NCBI GenBank assembly: GCA_947069175.1
Contig: CAMTDV010000003.1
Span: 46,401,194 to 46,465,193, forward strand
Length of the DNA: 64,000 nt
Origin: Scalesia atractyloides
Lineage: Eukaryota; Streptophyta; Magnoliopsida; Asterales; Asteraceae
Reading direction: 5' to 3'
The first letter of the stretch is position 1; the number at the start of each line of letters is the position of its first letter. Shown piece by piece: positions 1-10,351 of this stretch. The notes below the pieces were generated by a model. That model had not been told where the DNA came from. It ran no database searches and saw only the letters and a list, made by a program, of their open reading frames with translations. The position numbers and the translations under genes are program-made.

Positions 1-1345
1 TTTGTTATTTATTATTCTTTATTTCATTTATAAATTAAAAAAATAATATAATATTAATCATAATAAAATTTTCCTATAATGAACGTACCAATCAATGGAC
101 AATTATAATCAACATAAATGTGAATTGCCACCTATAATTCTCTCCTAAATGGTAAAAAATTGACATCTTTTTTATTTATATTCTAAAATCCCAAACATTT
201 TATAAACTCCTTCAAATTTCTTTTCTTTTCTATTCTGTCAAGGCCACCCTCCCAATTGCAAGAGAAAATCAAGTAGCATCATCTCATTCTTAGATCCATC
301 TCTATCACACTACCCTTTCTTCAAAGAAGGTAGTTTATAAATTTCTTTTCTCTTTTCTTTTTTTTATTTATGATTTTATTCCTTTTTGAATTTACATTTC
401 AAAGTACTTGGGGTTTCGGTCATAGATTGCATTTTAGACATAACTTGTGTTTTGATATAGGTTAGATTTTAGTATTAGTTAATATATTTGAAATGGTTGT
501 ATAAATATCATGGGTTTTCTAAATATCTAACGGATCTTTGTTTCATTTGAATTTTGGTATCAAAATAAAGCTCGAGAGAAACTTATATAAAATTTAGCTT
601 CATGTCTCATGTGTTCTGTTATAGATTACTGATTTCATTTTATTGTATTGGAAATTTTATACAAAAATGTTTTGGATCATCTTTGAAAAAAAAAAGAAAT
701 ACAAGAAATTGTTTTTCTATAAAATTATGATCTATCTAAAAGAATGGAATCCATAATGTTTATTCTTCCTAAAAAAGGTTATCGGTCAAATTTTACTAAA
801 ATATATACATTAATGGTTGTTAAAAATGGACATAAAATACGGGAAGGTGTATTTTCTTTTTCATTGAATAATAAAAAAAAGGAATTCAACTATTAAATTA
901 TTCATTCCCAATGTTTTTGCTTGGATTTGGATTTGGCAGGTTAGCAACAACTTAAACTAACCTAATAATGTTTTATTAACAAAATTAAAATTGTCATATT
1001 TATTAAATGGAATTGTCTAACTGTATCTTTTTTTTATTTGTTCACTATAAAAAGAAAATTATATCCAAAGAATATTTTATATTTAGTGTGAATATAAGTG
1101 ATTTAATCTTTTAAAATAGGATACAACAAATTAATATTAAGGACATGAATGTATGTTTAACACTATGTTAAAAGTTAGAAACTTATTATGTTTTAGTAGC
1201 TAATGTCATAAAAGTATATATTTTATCAATAGAATTTTTATGTCTCATTAAAAGTGTTTAACTAGTCACATACTAATATTATGATTGATAGTTTTTGTAA
1301 AGTTTATAAGTTAGACAAAAACCTCAGGTCATAGTTTGTATTATG

Positions 1346-1400
<55 letters not shown>

Positions 1401-2265
1401 AGTAGAGTTATTTTATTAAAGTATATTTTTTTAGTGTTATATTACTTAGGATATTTTTGTCTTGGAATCGTTCTTTTCTCATTTTCGTGCGGTTTTCGCT
1501 AAAGGATTAATGGACCGTAATGGTGAGTATATCTTACTTTTCCCCTTTTGTCACTTTAACCTTTTGGGGTGTTTTATGTGTCATGATTCATATGTTTCGT
1601 ATACTTATTCAATAACATGCCAAGTTAAGTGTCATATGTGCTCTTGTTTGTTTCGTATGTTGCATTACTTGTTTCATTCATACGTTATACGTGTTTACCG
1701 CTTTGTGTCATGGATTTCATAGTTTCGTTTTTCGCCTTTTGGGGCTTGAATCGTATAATCGTTTCATAGTATCGTTTTTCGTCTTTCGGGGCTTGAATCA
1801 CATCATTGTTTCATTTCTTATGTTTCATTATGTTATGTTACATCATTTACTTATGGATTGGTTGATTTTCGGATTAACTAATTTATGTCACCTATTACAC
1901 TTAATATTGCATCTTAAATAATTTTTATTAAATAAAATCAACTAAACTTTAAAGTTAAATAAAAAAAATAAAGATCTATTCACCAATTATTGTTGACCTA
2001 AATTTCTTTTACACATGAAACAGGTACATAAGGTTGATAGCTACTTGAGAAGACATATGGGATTGTAACTTAGAATAATTAAATCAAGACTTATGTTATC
2101 TTTTGTATTTTAAATATTGTATGATTTATTTGGAATAATTATTTGGTTATGTGAGACAAATTAATATTGATGTTAATAAATATTCAAACTTTAAATAAAT
2201 GTCAAAAGCTATGAAACAATCATATCATACCCTGTACCAAATCCGTTGTGGGTCGGGGTGTGACA
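1..2265 (+). repeat. 5' LTR of element A (left-truncated by window edge)
   Basis: Positions 1 to about 320 match 10440-10790, and about 985-1201 match 10800-11060. Positions 1202-2265 match 24077-25044. The LTR ends in GGGGTGTGACA at 2265, directly before the primer-binding site. Compared with the 3' copy it holds about 650 extra bases (roughly 325-980) and a much longer TA microsatellite (1347-1397). No gene is seen. The short open frames at 1462-1921 are LTR sequence. Confidence 0.85.
1347..1397. repeat. (TA)n microsatellite in LTR
   Basis: About 25 uninterrupted TA units. The matching place in the 3' LTR (around 24228-24236) has only a few TA units, so the tract expanded after the element inserted, or contracted in the other copy. 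Confidence 0.95.
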
Positions 2266-2285
2266 GATTGGTATCAGAGACTGAG
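2266..2285 (+). other. Primer-binding site of element A (initiator tRNA-Met type)
   Basis: TGGTATCAGAG starts at 2269, three bases after the LTR end. It is the usual plant retrotransposon primer site complementary to the 3' end of initiator methionine tRNA, and it fixes the LTR end at 2265 and the plus orientation. Confidence 0.85.
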
Positions 2286-3108
2286 ACTATAGGGAATTAA
2301 GATAAGTTATTAGACCCCTAGACTTAGACTATAGTCATATTTGTTTTCAAGTACTTATGTGCTTACTTGTTTAATTGTTTATAGCTTCAAAATATTTAAA
2401 GTACACATACCATTATCACTTATAAATTGTTATGTGTTTAATATGCATTACATGTTAATTAATATGTGTTACATTATTTATGTGCTAAGTATTATTATTC
2501 CTCTTTTATTCACGTCGCATTCACACACGTTACTTTAATTTATTATTTCAATATCGATATATCTAAAGTTTTAATTTGAAATTTTTCTTTTTAATGTTAC
2601 TTGGATTTCATTTATTTTAAGTTTTGAATTTCATTTAAGTTTCTTATCTCGTCAAAGTGGGTTCACGTAACAGACATGTAGTAACTGGAAGGGTTAGTTA
2701 CTGGTAGTCGGGACGTCATATCTAGGCTGGCAATTCGTATAAATCCATTATGGACCAGTTTGCCTACCTAGGGACCCTTGACGAAAGTACTAATACCTAT
2801 TAGGCCAACGCATGTCACACCAAACGTCACGTAAACCAACAACACTTTCATGTCGCATTCACACACGTTATATAACATATACATGTTATTAACTTTAATT
2901 TATTATTTCAATATCGATATATCTAAAGTTTTAATTTGAATTTTTCTTTTTAATGTTACTTGGATTTCATTTATTTTAAGTTTTGAATTTCATTTAAGTT
3001 TCTTATCTCGTCAAAGTGAGTTCACGTAACAGACATGTAGTAACTGGAAGGGTTAGGTACCAATAGTCGGGACGTCCTGTCTAGGCTGACAATTCGTATA
3101 AATCTATT

Positions 3109-3619
3109 TGTGGTCCCAGGGGCGGCGGTTCTAGACGGAATTTTGGGCGTATGATAGTACCGATTCGACAGAACGTTATAGCAAGGGAGTAGGAATAGAA
3201 TCAGCGGAAGCTTTTCATTCATTCATATCGAAAGAGTATACATCTTGACTGGCTGGCGGAGTTCCTGGAGAGAATCCGCCAGCGTTTCCCTTTAGGGAAC
3301 TTCCAAAACTTACAAACAATGAACACACAACACCTATTTATAGACATGACAGCTCGTGCGAAGCGAGCAGGATGTCACTCGTACGAAGGGTCATTCGTAC
3401 GAGTGAGATGTTATCACTCGTACGAGTAACAAACTCACTCGTACGAGTAACAAAGTCACTCGTATGAAGCACCTTGTCACTCGTACGAGGCACATGTCTC
3501 TCGTACGAGCCAGTACTCGTTCGCACTTGGGTCATCTGTTCGTATCTAATCTATACAATATTCAATACACACTCTTTCTTAGCCTATTCACACAGTGATG
3601 GTCATAAAGTGGATCAACA
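3109..3619 (-). mobile_element. Copia-like solo LTR (511 bp)
   Basis: The insert begins TGTGGTCCCAGG and ends GGATCAACA, so it has TG..CA ends. It is flanked by CTATT (3104-3108) and CCATT (3620-3624), a 5-bp target duplication with one mismatch. The uninterrupted host sequence can be read at 2740-2760. A TATAAATAGG box lies on the minus strand (plus positions about 3335-3344), so transcription would run leftward. No internal region remains, so this is a solo LTR. Copia assignment rests only on its short length. Confidence 0.75.
3378..3509. promoter_or_regulatory. Array of CTCGTACGAG palindromes upstream of the LTR TATA box
   Basis: Perfect 10-bp palindromes CTCGTACGAG start at 3417, 3438, 3480 and 3500, with a one-base variant at 3459. 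Imperfect copies lie at 3378 and 3394. The main spacing is 21, 21, 21 and 20 bp. In the minus-strand direction of the solo LTR the array sits just upstream of the TATA box. Each unit contains the core GTAC in CGTACG context, the core recognised by plant SBP/SPL-type DNA-binding proteins. The link to that family is inference. Confidence 0.6.
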
Positions 3620-4038
3620 CCATTATGGACCAGTTTGCCTACCTGGGGAACCTTGACGAGAGTACTAATACCTATTAGGCCAAAGCATGCCACACCAAAT
3701 GTCACGTAAACCAACAACACTTTGATAAGTCAAACGTACCCACGTTAAGTCATGGTGCCCTCCTACAATGTTTCATATCACCGCAAATCCTGTCATTTCA
3801 TTATTTCTTTTGGGCTAATTAGGGTAAACATATGCGGGCCATGCAAACGCTCATTAATCACGGGAGCCCACGTGATTACGAAAGTGATGCGTGGAAGGCA
3901 TGTTGAAACTCTAAGTATACCAACCCTACAACTTTTAGTATTTCAATCTGAAATATTGTTTTATCCTAAGTTTCATTTGACTCCATGATTCATATGATTC
4001 CATGATGAAATGTTTACATATTATATTTTATTACTAAG

Positions 4039-4929
4039 ATGTCATGTTTCACATTACTTTATATCATAAGCTTTGAAATTCTCTATATATATCATAAGTT
4101 TCTTATTTATTATGTTGAACACACTTTATGTCCACTTGTTTATACTCAGAACTCACAACTTATTGCGTCCAATCCTTATAGATTTCTGCCAAACACAACC
4201 TCAACGGAAAGCGTGTCGAAAATTCTGGATGTCGCATGGCATCTCACATTGCCAAAGAGATGGCCGATATTCTTCCCAACATCGTGGCTCAAGTTCACCA
4301 AACCCTTAAAGGGGCCAATGACCAAGAGAACACAAAGCAGTAATAGTTCTTCCAAATGCTCGTACAAACATTTCAAGTCTTGTGACCCTCCTACTTATGA
4401 AGGCACCAGTGGTGCCACAACTCTTCTCCGTTGGTTCAAAGAAATGGAGAGTACGTTTCTAAACTCCGAACGTCCCAACAATCGTAAGGTTTGATATGCT
4501 ACGAGCCGTTTGCTAGGAAATGCATTAACTTGGTGGAACGCCGAGAAAAATACCCGTGGTAAGGAAGCTGTTGTGGCTTTGACCTGGGAGCAGCTCAAGG
4601 AGATTATGAATGAGTAGTTTTGCCCCCAACATGAAATCGAGAACTTAGAAGATGAATTCTGGGATTTGAAACAAGTTGAAGGTGAGAACACGACCTATAA
4701 TAAGTGGTTTCATGAGCTTACAAAGATGGTTTTGTATCTATTCACTCCCTTTACGACTCATTAGGCAGTACATTAAGGGTCTCCCGGCAGTTATCAAGGA
4801 CACGATGGAAGGTAGTAAGTAGGCTACTCTCGAATAGGCCATGCGTATAGCTGGCCAGCTTATAGAAAATCGAGTAAAGTAAAAAAGACCTGAAACGCAA
4901 GGGGATCAGGGTTCATCGGACAAGTCTCC
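4039..4929 (+). pseudogene. Element A gag, 5' part (broken)
   Basis: Reading the frame from about 4370 gives a Gypsy gag capsid-like stretch, including a WWNAEKNT motif near 4535 and a TWEQLKEIMNE motif near 4585. In-frame stops occur at 4492 and 4616, and several more lie near 4760-4880. The reading is cut at 4929 by the solo LTR at 4930-7617 and resumes after it, as the flanking TCTCC duplication shows. The usual role of gag is to build the virus-like particle. This copy cannot make a full protein. Confidence 0.7.
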
Positions 4930-5382
4930 TGTCACACCCCGACCCGCAGCGGAAAAAGGTGATCGGGGCATGATTGGGTTTTCATCAAAGCTCATGACAT
5001 TTATTATAACGTTTCATATTTATTATCACAATTTTAAAGAAGATCATACAATCATAATTACAACATGTTCTATACATCTTTTTAGACTTCATTATTTTCT
5101 TCTAAGGCATTTTCCTATGTGTTCCTTGCTTCATCCTGTTCACCTGTATCATGTGTAAAAATGGTTTTTGGATCAACAAAAGTTGGCGAGTGTACCTTGT
5201 TAGAAAAACATTTATTATTTATATTCTTGTTGTATTTAATATGGAAAAATTGTGCAATAATCATATATGAACAAACGTAAATAAACATACAATAACAAAC
5301 AAATAGCATACAATAATAAACAAATAGCATACAATAACAAACCACCTTGCATGAATATGTAACATGAATGATAATGTAAATG

Positions 5383-5600
5383 TTGGCAACGTCTCGTTCA
5401 CGCTCATAGGTAATGGGGAACGGCTCACGGTCATAGGTAATGGGGAGCAGACGGCCTATGATGAAATGTATGTGCGATCAAGGCTCAATCAAACGGAGCC
5501 GATCGTATGTTGGCAACGCCTCGTTCACGCTCATAGGTAATGGGGAACAGCTCAACGCTCATAGGTAATGAGGAGCGGCGGCCTATGATAATGTATGTAC
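5383..5600. repeat. Tandem duplication with CTCATAGGTAATG sub-repeats
   Basis: A block beginning TTGGCAACGTCTCGTTCACG is repeated about 127 bp later. Inside each block CATAGGTAATG occurs twice. It lies inside the solo LTR 4930-7617. Confidence 0.8.
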
Positions 5601-6078
5601 TGAAATGATAAATTTATCTAAACAATAATCACACAAACAGATGATACATGTTGAATATACATTAATCATGAATATGATGGGTGCACAATAGTTTAAATGT
5701 AATAAATAATAAGACACATGATACACCCCAAAAACGTGATTAAAACGGGGAATTTGTAGAGATTCACTCACATTGGGTGCATTCGGTGGATGATGTTGAA
5801 TGCGCACGAGTTTAGAGGATTGACCGACGGGGAATAACTAACCTAATTAATAACGAAAAGGTACGGTAAATAAGTGGATTTTATTAACAATTTAAATAGG
5901 ATTTTTGGATATATTTTTGTGAGTTTAAGGCTATTTTCTAACTTTAAAAACGTTATTTTTAAGTATTTTTAATTGATTTTTAAATTAAATAAATAAATAA
6001 AAATAAATAAAAAAAATGTTGACTTTTGTCCGTTGACCATGACTGTTGACCGTTGACCGTTGACCGGTTCGGTTGTGA

Positions 6079-6163
6079 ATATTATTGCACTGAGTGAGAC
6101 TCGAACCCGTGACCTCCCGTATGCGTGCACGCAGCTCTACCAACTAAGCTACGTGTCTAACCC
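6079..6163 (-). other. tRNA-like cassette 1 in solo LTR
   Basis: On the minus strand TAGCTTAGTTGG fits the Pol III box A consensus and GGTTCGAGTCT nearly fits box B, at tRNA-like spacing. The acceptor arms do not pair, and the anticodon arm is the palindrome TGCGTGCACGCA with no proper loop. This is a tRNA-derived sequence and not a working tRNA gene. Confidence 0.6.
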
Positions 6164-6254
6164 GAAATATTTCTGTTTTTAATTATATTTATATACTATT
6201 TAACTTAATCCGAAAATCATTTATTTTTAAAAAGGATTTTAATTGCTTTGAACC

Positions 6255-6335
6255 GGTGCCGTCAACCAGTCTCGAACCCGGGACGTATGAGTTAGTGTTG
6301 CACACAGTCCACCGCTGGACTGTGTGTCTAACCTG
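6255..6335 (-). other. tRNA-like cassette 2 with 11-bp hairpin
   Basis: Minus strand: AGTCCAGCGG fits box A loosely and GGTTCGAGACT resembles box B. The segment 6301-6326 is a perfect inverted repeat, CACACAGTCCA with TGGACTGTGTG around a 4-base loop. The same layout recurs in cassette 3, and all three end in GTGTCTAAC on the plus strand. Confidence 0.55.
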
Positions 6336-6419
6336 GTTAATAATCCGGTTTTTATTATACTTAACATGATTCTGTGAGTTATCCCGGCTCGGTTAAAAAA
6401 AAGAACATTTTTATTACAG

Positions 6420-6505
6420 CGAATGTCCGAGTGTCAAGGATCGAACTCGGGACGTATGCGTATTGTTTGCACACAGTCCACCGCTGGACTGTGTGTCTAA
6501 CCCGT
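6420..6505 (-). other. tRNA-like cassette 3 with the same hairpin
   Basis: Copy of cassette 2, about 169 bp further on. The perfect hairpin CACACAGTCCA/TGGACTGTGTG is at 6470-6495. The box B-like sequence on the minus strand is AGTTCGATCCT. The LTR therefore holds three direct copies of a tRNA-derived unit. Confidence 0.55.
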
Positions 6506-7353
6506 TTATAATACCGATTTTAATTAATCTTATATCATACACGACGTCGTCTTCTTCGCTCAAAACACAGACAACGGTTAATCCAACTGTTTCTTGTTTA
6601 ATTCGGTTAATGAATATTATGAGCAATTGAAAGTTAATGAACGGAGAGGGTTTGGGGAAAGAAAGTACCGGAACAGGTCGTCTTTTTCAGAACTCCGGCA
6701 AGGGTCGCCGGCTCTGTTTTGTGAGCTTCCTCTGTTCGGGTCAAATAACCGTCTTGATCGATTAGATATAAAATTGAATTACTGAGCAACGATTATCAGG
6801 ATGTTTAGATGATCATACCGATTAACAGCGAGATTCTGGAAATTCCAGAAGTTTTCCGTCGAAAACAGAAAATCCGGCAATGTCGTCTGGGGTTGATTCT
6901 GGGTGATGGAGTGATGTTAGAATTTGTCTAATAATGGAATGAAACAGAAAAAGTCGAGGTATTTACCGTGTTGATGAAAGTCTCGGTTTTCCGGCGACTT
7001 GCAGAGAATTCCGGCGAGTGAAATTGATTGAAGAATCGGTGCGATTTTGAGCGAAAAGTTTACTAGAGGCTAGGGTGTGCATTTATAGGGAAGAATCTAG
7101 TTGAATTGGGTCTGTTTCTAGTCTCGATTCATTGATCAGCCGTTCTCCGGCGGTTACGACGGAAGTCGCGGAACTGGACATCGGTTATAACCGATGGCGT
7201 CGTTAATTCTTACGTTAAGTCAAAAGTAACCGACGATAATTGGCGAAATCGTCGGATTTCTGGCATCTGCGGATTTGGGCGCGCTGTTGACTGGGTTTGA
7301 TTTTCTAGATTTATTTTATGCATTACTTGTTTCAATATGTTATCAAACAACAC

Positions 7354-7433
7354 AAGTGGCGGAGTGGTTGGATGGATGTGAGTTAAGACTTTGAAGTTAC
7401 CCGGCTGACCCGGGTTCGAAACCCGGCATCAGC
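7354..7433 (+). other. tRNA-Ser/Leu-like sequence, opposite strand
   Basis: TGGCGGAGTGGTTGG fits box A perfectly, and GGTTCGAAACC fits box B perfectly. The T arm folds as CCGGG-loop-CCCGG. The long spacing and CGGAGTGGTT resemble class II tRNAs (Ser/Leu). The seven bases on either end do not pair as an acceptor stem, so I read it as a degenerate tRNA-derived insert. Confidence 0.55.
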
Positions 7434-7617
7434 ATAATATTTTTATTTCGTTATTTTTAATAAATTTTCAATTATAAATTTTATAATCTAATATACTTAT
7501 TAATTATGTATCGTTTAAAATTAATTTGAGCATTAAATATGCAACGAAATTTTTAACTGGTTGTCCGGTTAATAAACGAAGCGGGTTTGGTTAATCCGGT
7601 TTTTTACGGTTGTTACA

Positions 7618-8224
7618 TCTCCTGCTGAAAAGCCAAAAGAGGTAACAGAAACAAAAATTGAATCGACTTCTCACTCTGGCTTTAAGAAGAAACTCAAGGG
7701 AAATGGAAGAAACTATGCAGTTACCACAAACCCTCTTATCCCAGCCATGCAATTGAAATCCACCCAAACAAAAAGCCCTACACCGGTCCTCACCATTTGT
7801 GTGAACATTGCCGCTACCATCACCAGCCTCACACACCTTGTCAACAACGTACCAAGTGTGGGCGTTTCGGTCATCTGAGCCAAGCCTGTCGTGTCAGTCA
7901 AGGTCAAGCCTCTAACCCGAACCGAGCTCAACCCAACAACCAGCAAATGTTTCAACCCATGTACCAGCCACCTCAAATCATGGCTCCACCTCCTCAAAAC
8001 ATGCTCTAGCCTTAGCAACCACCCATGATGCCCTATGCCAGAGCCTGCTATAATTGTGGTGATCAAACCCATTTTCGTAACACTTATCCAAGGTTGATCA
8101 ACATTATCAACACTCAATCACATGCCAACCCGGTTAGTCAAGCCAACCCAGCCAACCAAGCTAATCCACCTGCTCGGTGCAGAGTCTTCAACGTTAATGC
8201 AAATCAGGTGCAGGCTGACAACAA
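7618..8224 (+). pseudogene. Element A gag, 3' part with zinc-knuckle region (broken)
   Basis: After the solo LTR the gag resumes. A Cys/His-rich segment at about 7797-7890 ends CGRFGHLSQAC. A second knuckle at about 8046-8090 begins CYNCGDQTHF but has Tyr where the last Cys should be. A Gln/Asn/Pro-rich linker surrounds them. A stop lies at 8007. Such knuckles normally bind RNA for packaging. Confidence 0.7.
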
Positions 8225-8770
8225 TGTGGTGAATGGTACATTTCTTATTAATGGTATTTATGCGTCAGTCTTATTTGATTCAGGGCAGATAAAAGCTTTG
8301 TGTCTTTGGAGTTTGAGTCTGGTTTTGGAGTGCCTAAGAAGAGTTTGGGCAAGTCTTACACTGTTGAAGTCGCTCACGGGGAACCCGTTACTCTTGAGTC
8401 TGTTATTCGTGGTTGCACTCTTAGTTTGAACGAGTACGACTTCCTAATTGATCTTATACCGATGAAGCTAGGGAGTTTTGACACGATCAGAGGCATGGAT
8501 TGCTTATCCGAACACCATGCTGAGATAGTGTGTTTCGAGAAGTACATTCGAATCCCTATTACCAACGGTCAATTTCTTCGAATCTTTGGCGAAACACCCT
8601 TGAAGGGACTCAAGTTAATGTTATGTGTTCAAGCCCAAAAGTACTTATGAAAGGAATATGTGGCTTTCTTGGCCTATATTGTGGAAAAGAAGGGCAAGGA
8701 AAAGAAGATAGAAGATATCCCTGTAGTTCGAGACTTTCCTCAAGTTTTCCCCTAAGATATTTCTAGACTT
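8225..8770 (+). pseudogene. Element A aspartic protease region (frameshifted)
   Basis: A retropepsin-like active site reads FDSG at about 8275-8286. The frame then shifts within a few bases, and the continuation (SLEFESGFG, VEVAHGEPV, FDTIRGMDCLSEHHA) is found in another frame at 8300-8650. DFPQVFP near 8730 marks the protease/RT linker of chromoviruses. A stop ends the frame at 8648. Confidence 0.75.
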
Positions 8771-8889
8771 CCTCCTCTGTGAGAAATCGAATTTCGAATT
8801 GATCTCGTTCCAGGTTCAACTCCTATTGCAAAAGCACCTTGTCACTATCTCCATCAGAAATGCAAGAGTTAGCAAGTCAATTGCAAGAA

Positions 8890-9650
8890 TTGACTGACAA
8901 AGGCTTCATACGTCCTAGCTCGTCTCCATGGGTGCATTTGTTCTGTTCGTGAAGAAGAAAGATGGTTCGCTCCGAATGTGCATTGACTACTGCGAGCTTA
9001 ATAAGTTAACCATTAAAAATCGCTACGCGTTACCTCGAATCGATGACCTGTTAGATCAACTTCAAGGGGCTACGTGTTTCTCGAAGATTGATCTACGTTC
9101 TGGTTATCATAAATTGAGAGTTCTAGAAGAAGACATCCCCAAAACTGCTTTTCGTACTCGTTATGGTCATTATGAGTTCATGGTCATGCCTTTTGGGCTG
9201 ACTAATGCACAAGCAATATTTATGGACTTGATAAACCGTGTTTGCAAACCATATTTTGATCATTTCGTCATCGTTCTTATCGATGATATCTTGATTTATT
9301 CCAAGACCAAGAGCGATCATGAATGGCACCTTTGTCTCATACTGGAACTATTACGAACAGAAAGACTATACGCAAAGTTCTCTAAGTGTGAGTTCTGGTT
9401 AAATGAAGTCCAATTTCTTGGTCATGTAGTAAATGATAGGGGTATTCATGTTGATCCCGCTAAGATCAAAGCTATCAAGAATTGGCAAGCACCGCGTACT
9501 CCTACCGAAGTCTGATCTTTTCTTGGCCTAGCTGGTTACTATCAGCGTTGCATCAACAACTTTTCAAAAATTGCATTACCACTCACAGCTTTGACCCATA
9601 AGGGCAAACCATTTGATTGGGGGCCTAAATAGGAAGAAGCTTTTCAAACC
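8890..9650 (+). pseudogene. Element A reverse transcriptase (broken)
   Basis: Recognisable Gypsy RT blocks: RMCIDYCELN (about 8974), LPRIDDLLDQL (about 9032), SKIDLRSGYH (about 9077), MPFGLTNA (about 9186) and the catalytic IDDILIYS (about 9277). The block before FVLFVKKKDG has a one-base loss at about 8929, so the ATG there is not a true start. A TGA at 9513 interrupts PTEV/SFLGLAGYY, and a TAG lies at 9631. The reverse-transcriptase fold is otherwise nearly complete. Confidence 0.9.
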
Positions 9651-10040
9651 TTGAAGCAAAAATTGTATGACGTGCCTATACTCACTCTACCTGATGGCTG
9701 TATAATTGGGTTAAGGACTCGACTGTGTTTTGATGCAACGAGGCAAAGTGATAGCTTATGCCTCAAGACAGCTGAGGTTCATAAAAAGAACTGCACCACT
9801 CATGACCTTGAGCTTGGTGCTATGGTGTTTGCTCTAAAGATTTGGAGGCATTATCTTTATGGGACTAAGTGTGAGATTCACACTGACCATAAGAGTCTCC
9901 AACATATCTTTAACCAAAAGGAATTAAACATGTGTCAACGACGATGAGTTGAACTTTTAAACGATTATGACTGTGAGATTCGCTACCATCCTAGCAACGC
10001 AAATGTCGTGGCCGATGCCCTAAGTCGTAGAGAATACGTG
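9651..10040 (+). pseudogene. Element A RNase H (frameshifted)
   Basis: THDLELGAMVFALKIWRHYLYGTKCEIHTDHKSLQ at 9799-9900 is typical Gypsy RNase H, in short motifs THDLELGA and HTDHKSLQ. The earlier part is split between frames near 9720-9780. A TGA at 9945 follows MCQRR, and DALSRREY follows at about 10013. The domain would degrade the RNA template during reverse transcription. Confidence 0.85.
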
Positions 10041-10189
10041 AATTCTGTTCATCTCGTGTGTTCTCAAATTTTGTCTGACATCGAAAATCGGATACGCGAG
10101 GCACAACATATCTCTTTTACTGAGTATGATTTACGCGATGAGTTATCTTTTGCAGCAGAAACAAAGTTGGAATCTAAAGCTAGTGGGAT

Positions 10190-10351
10190 TCTCCATTACT
10201 TAAATTGAGCTTGGATACCTGATCGCGACAATTTTCGTGTCTTCTTGATGAACAAAGCCCATAAATCCGATATTCAATTCATCTCGTTGCTGACAAAATC
10301 TATCAAAATCTCCGAATTACATATTGAAGGCCTGGAATGAAAAAAGGATAT
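10190..10351 (+). pseudogene. Element A integrase stub
   Basis: The N-terminal part of a Gypsy integrase can be read in broken frames (WIPD near 10211, NKAHKS near 10250, GMKKDI near 10335). It stops abruptly where LTR-like sequence begins, so the catalytic core, C-terminus and polypurine tract are deleted. Element A could not have moved by itself after this loss. Confidence 0.65.

Larger units (their letters stand above)
2514..3731 (+). repeat. 338-bp tandem duplication in the leader of element A
   Basis: A unit starting GTCGCATTCACACACGTTA at 2514 is repeated from 2852. The second unit is split by the solo LTR at 3109-3619 and resumes at 3620 (CCATTATGGACC). The second unit also has about 20 extra bases near its start. 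The duplication is therefore older than the solo LTR insertion. Confidence 0.85.
4930..7617 (-). mobile_element. Gypsy solo LTR (2688 bp) in gag of element A
   Basis: Begins TGTCACACCCCGACC and ends CGGTTGTTACA. It is flanked by perfect 5-bp duplications TCTCC (4925-4929 and 7618-7622). Read on the minus strand it starts TGTAACAACCG and ends GGGGTGTGACA, typical of Tekay/Del-type chromovirus LTRs. No internal sequence is left, so it formed by LTR-LTR recombination. It contains a short tandem duplication (5383-5600), a GTTGACC run (6020-6065) and four tRNA-like cassettes. The small open frames inside it do not look like genes. Confidence 0.9.

Noticed and set aside
3378..3509. CRISPR-like array
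   Set aside because: Repeats are 10 bp with 11-bp spacers that are themselves similar, in plant DNA within an LTR promoter.
3338..3656. Small open frames with Arg-Thr-Ser repeats
   Set aside because: They are the translation of the CTCGTACGAG array in the solo LTR, open on both strands because the unit is palindromic with a 21-bp (3 x 7) period.
6079..6163. A working tRNA-Lys gene on the minus strand
   Set aside because: No acceptor pairing, a weak T stem and no proper anticodon loop.
7354..7433. A working tRNA-Ser or tRNA-Leu gene
   Set aside because: Box A, box B and the T arm are good, but the two ends do not pair as an acceptor stem. It is kept as a tRNA-like sequence only.
8928..9515. 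A separate reverse-transcriptase gene starting at the ATG at 8928
   Set aside because: The ATG is produced by a one-base loss in the middle of the pol frame. RT motifs begin upstream, so it is a piece of a broken polyprotein.
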